Shown: piece by piece, positions 54,601-64,000 of the stretch
Numbering within the stretch: position 1 is the first letter of the stretch
How the letters are laid out: every line of letters begins with the position of its first letter
Assembly (NCBI GenBank): GCA_023053545.1
Contig: JAKZAN010000181.1
Location: 1-64,000, forward strand
Source of the DNA: Lepidurus packardi
Lineage: Eukaryota > Arthropoda > Branchiopoda > Notostraca > Triopsidae
Direction of reading: 5' to 3'
DNA: 64,000 nucleotides
Notes under the pieces: generated by a model
What the model saw: the letters and a program-made list of their open reading frames with translations, nothing else
What the model was told of the DNA's origin: nothing
The model's database searches: none
Made by a program: the position numbers and the translations under genes

Positions 54601-57600
54601 TACCTGAAATTTCAATGAAATTTCATTAAAATTTGCTTGTAATTTTACCTGAAATTTCCTCGAAATCTTATTGAAATTAAACTGAAATTTCATTAAAATT
54701 TCGTTGAAATATGCTTGTAATTTTAAATGAAATTTCAAAGAAATTTCATTGAAATTTGCTTGTAATTTTACCTGAAATTTTCTCGAAATCTTATTGAAAT
54801 TAAACTGAAATTTCATTGAAATTTCGTTGAAATATGCTTGTAATTTTACCTGAAATTTCAGTGAAATTTCGTTGAAATATGCTTGTAATTTTACCTGAAA
54901 TTTCAAAGAAATTTCCTTGAAATTTGCTTGTAATTTTAACAAAAATTTCCTTCAAATTTGCTTGTATTTTACCTGAAATTTCCTCGAAATCTTATTGAAA
55001 TTACATTGAAATTTCATTGAAATTTCGTTGAAATATGCTTGTAATTTTACCTGAAATTTCAATGAAATTTCCTTGAAATTTGCTTGTAATTTTACCTGAA
55101 ATTTCCTCAAAATCTTATTGAAATTACACTGAAATTTCATTGAAATTTCGTTGAAATATGCTTGTAATTTCACCTGAAATTTTACCTGAAATTTCCTTGA
55201 AATTTGCTTGTAATTTAACTGAATTTCCTCGAAATCTTATTAAAATTACACTGAAATTTCATTGAAATTTCGTTGAAATATGCTTGTAATTTTACCCGAA
55301 ATTTCAATGAAATTTCCTTGAAATTTGATTGTAATTTTACCTGAAAAATCAATGAAATTTCCTTGAAATTTGCTTGTAATTTTTCCTGAAATTTCAATGA
55401 AATTTCCTTGAAATTTGCTTGTAATTTTAACTGAAATTTCCTCGAAATCCTATTGAAATTACACTGAAATTTCAATGAAATTTCGTTGAAATATGCTTGT
55501 AATTTTACCTGAAATTTCCATGAAATTTCATTGAAATTTGCTTGTAATTTTACCTGAAATTTCCTCGAAATTTTATTGAAATTACACTGAAATTTCTGTG
55601 AAATTTCGTTGAAATATGCATGTAATTTTACCTGAAATTTCAATGAAATATCCTTAAAATATGCTTGTAATTTTACCTGAAATTTCCATGAAATTTCATT
55701 GGATTTGCTTGTAATTTTACCTGAAATTTCCTCGAAATTTTATTGAAAATACACTGAAATTTCTTTGAAATTTCGTTGAAATATGCTTGTAATTTTACTT
55801 GAAATTTCAATGAAATATCCTTAAAATATGCTTGTAATTTTACAAGAAATTTCAATGAAATATCCTTAAAATATGCTTGTAATTTTACCTGAAATTTCAA
55901 TGAAATTTCCTTGAAATTTGCTTTTAATTTTACCTGAAATTTCGTCGAAATCTTATTGAAATTACACTGAAATTTCATTGAAATTACACTGAAATTTCAT
56001 TGAAATTTCGTTGAAATTTGCTTGTAATTTTACCTGAAATTTCCTTGAAATTTGCTTTTAATTTTACCTGAAATTTGTCGAAATCTTATTGAAATTACAC
56101 TGAAATTTCATTGAAATTTCGTTGAAATATGCTTGTAATTTTACCTGAAATTTCAATGAAATTTCCTTGAAATTTGCTTGTAATTTTACCTGAAATTTCC
56201 TTGAAATTTGCTTGTAATTTTACCTGAAATTTCCTCGAAATCTTATTGACATTACACTGAAATTTCAATGAAATATCCTTAAAATATGCTTGTAATTTTA
56301 CAAGAAATTTCAATGAAATATCCTTAAAATATGCTTGTAATTTTACCTGAAATTTGAATTAAATTTCCTTGAAATTTGCTTGTAATTTTACCTGAAATTT
56401 CGTCGAAATCTTATTGAAATTACACTGAAATTTCATTGAAATTTCGTTGAAATTTGCTTGTAATTTTACCTGAAATTTCCTTGAAATTTGCTTGTAATTT
56501 TACCGGAAATTTCCATGAAATTTCATTGAAATTTGATTGTAATTTTACCTGAAATTTCCTCGAAATTTTATTGAAATTACACTGAAATTTCTTTGAAATT
56601 TCGTTGAAATATGCTTGTAATTTTACTTGAAATTTCAATGAAATATCCTTAAAATTTGGTTGTAATTTTACCTGAAATTTCCTTGAAATTTGCTTGTAAT
56701 TTTACCTGAAATTTCCTCGAAATCTTATTGACATTACACTGAAATTTCATTGAAATTTCGTTGAAATATGCTTGAAATTTTACCTGAAATTTCAATGAAA
56801 TTTCCTTGAAATTTGATTGTAATTTTACCTGAAAAATCAATGAAATTTCCTTGAAATTTGCTTGTAATTTTAACTGAAATTTCCTCGAAATCTTATTGAA
56901 ATTACACTGAAATTTCACTGAAATTTCGTTGAAATATGCTTGTAATGTTACCTGAAATTTCCATGAAATTTCATTGAAATTTGCTTGTAATTTTACCTGA
57001 AATTTCCTCGAAATTTTATTGAAATTACACTGAAATTTCATTGAAATTTTGTTGAAAAATGCTTGTAATTTTACCTGAAATTTCAGTGAAATTTCCTTGA
57101 AATTTGCTTGTAATTTTACCTGAAATTTCCTCGAAATCTTATTGAAATTAAACTGAAATTTCATTAAAATTTCGTTGAAATATGCTTGTAATTTTAAATG
57201 AAATTTCAAAGAAATTTCATTGAAATTTGCTTGTAATTTTACCTGAAATTTTCTCGAAATCTTATTGAAATTAAACTGAAATTTCATTGAAATATGCTTG
57301 TAATTTTACCTGAAATTTCAGTGAAATTTCGTTGAAATATGCTTGTAATTTTACCTGAAATTTCAAAGAAATTTCCTTGAAATTTGCTTGTAATTTTAAC
57401 AAAAATTTCCTTCAAATTTGCTTGTATTTTACCTGAAATTTCCTCGAAATCTTATTGAAATTACATTGAAATTTCATTGAAATTTCGTTGAAATATGCTT
57501 GTAATTTTACCTGAAATTTCAATGAAATTTCCTTGAAATTTGCTTGTAATTTTACCTGAAATTTCCTCAAAATCTTATTGAAATTACACTGAAATTTCAT

Positions 57601-60600
57601 TGAAATTTCGTTGAAATATGCTTGTAATTTCACCTGAAATTTTACCTGAAATTTCCTTGAAATTTGCTTGTAATTTAACTGAATTTCCTCGAAATCTTAT
57701 TAAAATTACACTGAAATTTCATTGAAATTTCGTTGAAATATGCTTGTAATTTTACCCGAAATTTCAATGAAATTTCCTTGAAATTTGATTGTAATTTTAC
57801 CTGAAAAATCAATGAAATTTCCTTGAAATTTGCTTGTAATTTTTCCTGAAATTTCAATGAAATTTCCTTGAAATTTGCTTGTAATTTTAACTGAAATTTC
57901 CTTCAAATTTGCTTGTAATTTAACTTGAAATTTCCTCGAAATCTTATTGAAATTACACTTAAATTTCATTGAAATTTCGTTGAAATCTGCTTGTGAATTT
58001 ACCTGAAATTTCAATGAAATATCCTTGAAATTGCTTGTAATTTTACCTGAAATTTCCTCGAAATCTTATTGAAATTAGACTGAAACTTCATTGAAATTTC
58101 GTTGAAATATGCTTGTAATTTTACCTGAAATTTCAATGAAATTTCATTGAAATTTGCTTGTAATTTTACCTGAAATTTCCTCGAAATCTTATTGAAATTA
58201 AACTGAAATTTCATTAAAATTTCGTTGAAATATGCTTGTAATTTCACCTGAAATTTTACCTGAAATTTCCTTGAAATTTGCTTGTAATTTAACTGAAATT
58301 TCCTCGAAATCTTATTGAAATTACACTGAAATTTCATTTAAATTTCGTTGAAATATGCTTGTAATTTTACCTGAAATTTCAATTAAATTTCATTGAAATT
58401 TGCTTGTAATTTTACCTGAAATTTCAATGAAATTTCATTGAAATTTGCTTGTAATTTTAACTGAAATTTCCTTGAAATTTGCTTGTAATTTAACTGAAAT
58501 TTCCTCGAAATCTTATTGAAATTACACTGAAATTTCATTTAAATTTCGTTGAAATATGCTTGTAATTTTACCTGAAATTTCAATTAAATTTCATTGAAAT
58601 TTGCTTGTAATTTTACCTGAAATTTCAATGAAATTTCATTGAAATTTGCTTGTAATTTTAACTGAAATTTCCTTGAAATTTGCTTGTAATTTTACCTGAA
58701 ATTTCCTCGAAATCTTATTGAAATTACACTGAAACTTCATTGAAATTTCGTTGAAATATGCTTGTAATTTTACCTGAAATTTCAATGAAATTTCATTAAA
58801 ATTTGCTTGTAATTTTACCTGAAATTTCCTCGAAATCTTATTGAAATTAAACTGAAATTTCATTAAAATTTCGTTGAAATATGCTTGTAATTTTACCCGA
58901 AATTTCAATGAAATTTCCTTGAAATTTGATTGTAATTTTACCTGAAAAATCAATGAAATTTCCTTGAAATTTGCTTGTAATTTTTCCTGAAATTTCAATG
59001 AAATTTCCTTGAAATTTGCTTGTAATTTTAACTGAAATTTCCTCGAAATCTTATTGAAATTACACTGAAATTTCACTGAAATTTCGTTGAAATATGCTTG
59101 TAATGTTACCTGAAATTTCCATGAAATTTCATTGAAATTTGCTTGTAATTTTACCTGAAATTCCCTCGAAATTTTATTGAAATTACACTGAAATTTCTTT
59201 GAAATTTCGTTGAAAAATGCTTGTAATTTTACCTGAAATTTCAATGAAATTTCCTTGAAATTTGCTTGTAATTTTACCAGAAATTTCCATGAAATTTGCT
59301 TGTAATTTTACCTGAAATTTCCTCGAAATCTTATTGAAATTACACTGAAACTTCATTGAAATTTCGTTGAAAGATGCTTGTAATTTTACCTGAAATTTCA
59401 ATGAAATTTACCTGAAATTTGCTTGTAATTTTACCTGAAATTTCGTTGAAATATGCTTGAAATTTTACCTGAAATTTCAATGAAATATCCTTAAAATTTG
59501 CTTGTAATTTTACCTAAAATTTCCTTCAAATTTGCTTGTAATTTAACTTGAAATTTCCTCGAAATCTTATTGAAATTACACTTAAATTTCATTGAAATTT
59601 CGTTGAAATATGCTTGTGAATTTACCTGAAATTTCAATGAAATATCCTTGAAATTGCTTGTAATTTTACCTGAAATTTCCTCGAAATCTTATTGAAATTA
59701 GACTGAAACTTCATTGAAATTTCGTTGAAATATGCTTGTAATTTTACCTGAAATTTCAAAGAAATTTCATTGAAATTTGCTTGTAATTTTACCTGAAATT
59801 TCCTCGAAATCTTATTGAAATTAAACTGAAATTTCATTAAAATTTCGTTGAAATATGCTTGTAATTTTACCTGAAATTTCAAAGAAATTTCATTGAAATT
59901 TGCTTGTAATTTTACCTGAAATTTCCTCGAAATCTTATTGAAATTAAACTGAAATTTCATTGAAATTTCGTTGAAATATGCTTGTAATTTTACCTGAAAT
60001 TTCAAAGAAATTTCCTTGAAATTTGCTTGTAATTTTAACTAAAATTTCCTTCAAATTTGCTTGTATTTTACCTGAAATTTCCTCGAAATCTTATTGAAAT
60101 TACATTGAAATTTCATTAAAATTTCGTTGAAATATGCTTGTAATTTTACCTGAAATTTCAATGAAATTTCCTTGAAATTTGCTTGTAATTTTACCTGAAA
60201 TTTCCTCAAAATCTTATTGAAATTACACTGAAATTTCATTGAAATTTCGTTGAAATATGCTTGTAATTTCACCTGAAATTTTACCTGAAATTTCCTTGAA
60301 ATTTGCTTGTAATTTAACTGAAATTTCCTCGAAATCTTATTGAAATTACACTGAAATTTCATTTAAATTTCGTTGAAATATGCTTGTAATTTTACCGTAA
60401 ATTTCAATGAAATTTCCTTGTAATTTTACCTGAAATTTCGTCGAAATCTTATTGAAATTGCACTGAAATTTCATTGAAATTTCGTTGAAATATGCTTGTA
60501 ATTTTACCTGAAATTTCAATTAAATTTCATTGAAATTTGCTTGTAATTTTAGCTGAAATTTCAATGAAATTTCATTGAAATTTGCTTGTAATTTTACCTG

Positions 60601-63600
60601 AAATTTCCTTGAAATTTGCTTGTAATTTTACCTGAAATTTCCTCGAAATCTTATTGAAATTACACTGAAACTTCATTGAAATTTCGTTGAAATATGCTTG
60701 TAATTTTACCTGAAATTTCAATGAAATTTCATGAAAATTTGCTTGTAATTTTAACTGAAATTTCCTCGAAATCTTATTGAAATTAAACTGAAATTTCATT
60801 AAAATTTCGTTGAAATATGCTTGTAATTTTACCTGAAATTTCAAAGAAATTTCATTGAAATTTACTTGTAATTTTACCTGAAATTTCCTCGAAATCTTAT
60901 TGAAATTACATTGAAATTTCATTGAAATTTCGTTGAAATATGCTTGTAATTTTACCTGAAATTTCAATGAAATTTCATTGAAATTTGCTTGTAATTTTAC
61001 CTGAAATTTCCTCAAAATCTTATTGAAATTACACTGAAATTTCATTGAAATTTCGTTGAAATATGCTTGTAAATTTACCTGAAATTTCAATGAAATATCC
61101 TTGAAATTTGCTTGTAATTTTACCTAAAATTTCCTTCAAATTTGCTTGTAATTTAACCTGAAATTTCCTCGAAATCTTATTGAAATTACACTGAAATTTC
61201 ATTGAAATTTCGTTGAAATTTGCTTGTAATTTCACCTGAAATTTTACCTGAAATTTCTTTGAAATTTGCTTGTAATTTAACTGAAATTTCCTCGAAATCT
61301 TATTGAAATTACACTGAAATTTGCTTGTAATTTTACCAGAAATTTCCTTGAAATTTGCTTGTAATTTTACCTGAAATTTCCTCGAAATCTTATTGAAATT
61401 ACACTGAAACTTCATTGAAATTTCGTTGAAAGATGCTTGTAATTTTACCTGAAATTTCAATGAAATTTACCTGAAATTTGCTTGTAATTTTACCTGAAAT
61501 TTCGTTGAAATATGCTTGAAATTTTACCTGAAATTTCAATGAAATATCCTTAAAATTTGCTTGTAATTTTACCTAAAATTTCCTTCAAATTTGCTTGTAA
61601 TTTAACTTGAAATTTCCTCGAAATCTTATTGAAATTACACTTAAATTTCATTGAAATTTCGTTGAAATATGCTTGTGAATTTACCTGAAATTTCAATGAA
61701 ATATCCTTGAAATTGCTTGTAATTTTACCTGAAATTTCCTCGAAATCTTATTGAAATTAGACTGAAACTTCATTGAAATTTCGTTGAAATATGCTTGTAA
61801 TTTTACCTGAAATTTCAATGAAATTTCCTTGAAATTTGCTTGTAATTTTACCTGAAATTTCCTCGAAATCTTATTGAAATTACACTGAAACTTCATTGAA
61901 ATTTCGTTGAAATATGCTTGTAATTTTACCTGAAATTTCAATGAAATTTCATGAAAATTTGCTTGTAATTTTAACTGAAATTTCCTCGAAATCTTATTGA
62001 AATTAAACTGAAATTTCATTAAAATTTCGTTGAAATATGCTTGTAATTTTACCTGAAATTTCAAAGAAATTTCATTGAAATTTACTTGTAATTTTACCTG
62101 AAATTTCCTCGAAATCTTATTGAAATTACATTGAAATTTCATTGAAATTTCGTTGAAATATGCTTGTAATTTTACCTGAAATTTCAATGAAATTTCATTG
62201 AAATTTGCTTGTAATTTTACCTGAAATTTCCTCAAAATCTTATTGAAATTACACTGAAATTTCATTGAAATTTCGTTGAAATATGCTTGTAAATTTACCT
62301 GAAATTTCAATGAAATATCCTTGAAATTTGCTTGTAATTTTACCTAAAATTTCCTTCAAATTTGCTTGTAATTTAACCTGAAATTTCCTCGAAATCTTAT
62401 TGAAATTACACTGAAATTTCATTGAAATTTCGTTGAAATTTGCTTGTAATTTCACCTGAAATTTTACCTGAAATTTCTTTGAAATTTGCTTGTAATTTAA
62501 CTGAAATTTCCTCGAAATCTTATTGAAATTACACTGAAATTTGCTTGTAATTTTACCAGAAATTTCCTTGAAATTTGCTTGTAATTTTACCTGAAATTTC
62601 CTCGAAATCTTATTGAAATTACACTGAAACTTCATTGAAATTTCGTTGAAAGATGCTTGTAATTTTACCTGAAATTTCAATGAAATTTACCTGAAATTTG
62701 CTTGTAATTTTACCTGAAATTTCGTTGAAATATGCTTGAAATTTTACCTGAAATTTCAATGAAATATCCTTAAAATTTGCTTGTAATTTTACCTAAAATT
62801 TCCTTCAAATTTGCTTGTAATTTAACTTGAAATTTCCTCGAAATCTTATTGAAATTACACTTAAATTTCATTGAAATTTCGTTGAAATATGCTTGTGAAT
62901 TTACCTGAAATTTCAATGAAATATCCTTGAAATTGCTTGTAATTTTACCTGAAATTTCCTCGAAATCTTATTGAAATTAGACTGAAACTTCATTGAAATT
63001 TCGTTGAAATATGCTTGTAATTTTACCTGAAATTTCAATGAAATTTCATTGAAATTTGCTTGTAATTTTACCTGAAATTTCCTCGAAATCTTATTGAAAT
63101 TAAACTGAAATTTCATTAAAATTTCGTTGAAATATGCTTGTAATTTTACCTGAAATTTCAATGAAATTTCATTGAAATTTGCTTGTAATTTTACCTGAAA
63201 TTTCCTCAAAATCTTATTGAAATTACACTGAAATTTCATTGAAATTTCGTTGATAGATGCTTGTAATTTTACCTGAAATTTCAAAGAAATTTCCTTGAAA
63301 TTTGCTTGTAATTTTAACTAAAATTTCCTTCAAATTTGCTTGTATTTTACCTGAAATTTCCTCGAAATCTTATTGAAATTACATTGAAATTTCATTGAAA
63401 TTTCGTTGAAATATGCTTGTAATTTTACCTGAAATTTCAATGAAATTTCCTTGAAATTTGCTTGTAATTTTACCTGAAATTTCCTCAAAATCTTATTGAA
63501 ATTACACTGAAATTTCATTGAAATTTCGTTGAAATATGCTTGTAATTTCACCTGAAATTTTACCTGAAATTTCCTTGAAATTTGCTTGTAATTTAACTGA

Positions 63601-64000
63601 AATTTCCTCGAAATCTTATTGAAATTACACTTAAATTTCATTGAAATTTCGTTGAAATATGCTTGTGAATTTACCTGAAATTTCAATGAAATATCCTTGA
63701 AATTGCTTGTAATTTTACCTGAAATTTCCTCGAAATCTTATTGAAATTAGACTGAAACTTCATTGAAATTTCGTTGAAATATGCTTGTAATTTTACCTGA
63801 AATTTCAATGAAATTTCCTTGAAATTTGCTTGTAATTTTACCTGAAATTTCCTCGAAATCTTATTGAAATTACACTGAAACTTCATTGAAATTTCGTTGA
63901 AATATGCTTGTAATTTTACCTGAAATTTCAATGAAATTTCATGAAAATTTGCTTGTAATTTTAACTGAAATTTCCTCGAAATCTTATTGAAATTAAACTG
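51598..64000. repeat. Satellite array A3
   Basis: Same satellite and orientation as A1 and A2, but with more variation: AATTAAACTGAAATTTCATTAAAATTTC forms, GAAATATCCTTAAAATATG forms, and shortened 12-mers (GTAATTTAACT, GTGAATTTACCT). Block repeats: TAATTTAACTGAATTTCC at 53321, 55211 and 57671 (offsets 1890 and 2460), and a 1220-bp tandem duplication seen from AGATGCTTGT at 61431 and 62651, with identical 143-codon open frames at 61029 and 62249. The array runs off the right end of the window. No other gene or unique sequence seen. Confidence 0.96.

Noticed and set aside
51598-64000. CRISPR-like regular repeats
   Set aside because: Repeats are contiguous with no unique spacers, and the context is an animal satellite.

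Overview
The window looks like heterochromatin from an animal genome, most likely an invertebrate and perhaps an arthropod. It holds a CR1-type non-LTR retrotransposon and Ty3/gypsy-type LTR retrotransposons with an env remnant, all sitting in a very large AT-rich tandem satellite. I see no host gene, rRNA, tRNA gene or bacterial feature. The taxonomic call rests only on the element families and is weak.

Layout: 1-9130 is satellite array A1. 9131-13669 is one apparently complete CR1-like element on the + strand, with ORF1 (zinc-finger/coiled-coil/CCHC protein) and ORF2 (AP-endonuclease plus reverse transcriptase), ending in a 16-bp palindrome and an (AAT)n tail. 13670-25126 is satellite array A2. 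25127-51597 is a cluster of four Ty3/gypsy-type elements, here named T1 (-), T2 (-), T3 (+) and T4 (+). 51598-64000 is satellite array A3. All three arrays lie in the same orientation and share an 11-bp unit (consensus GAAATTTCNTT) broken by a 12-bp spacer unit (GTAATTTTACCT). This gives 45-bp and 78-bp composite repeats, which recur in blocks of about 0.85 to 4 kb.

The LTR cluster is a large inverted duplication. Positions 28892-37965 mirror 42330-51597: the two coordinates of paired landmarks add up to about 80489, shifting to about 80294 inside a 195-bp deletion. Both arms share a peculiar LTR/truncated-LTR junction and the same env deletion and nonsense codon, so the arms were copied as a block. 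They have since gained private lesions: a TAG in T1 pol, a deletion plus TAG in T2 pol, a TAA in T4 gag. The loop of about 4.4 kb holds the T2 gag and a 0.5-kb segment with a 19-bp minisatellite.

The T elements encode Gag (CCHC), then Pol (protease, RT, RNase H, integrase), then a short membrane-proximal Env-like remnant. Gag and Pol overlap in the -1 frame. The overlap window is only 19 nt in T4; it contains GGAAAAC, followed 6 nt later by an 11-bp GC-rich stem-loop, a strong candidate programmed frameshift signal that is conserved in three copies. The primer binding site matches the 3' end of a tRNA-Gly. In the CR1 element ORF1 and ORF2 are in the same frame, separated by one TGA, and the endonuclease fold appears to begin upstream of the first ORF2 ATG, which suggests readthrough or reinitiation. 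The most interesting items are the helically phased satellite, the retroelement palindrome and these two recoding signals.
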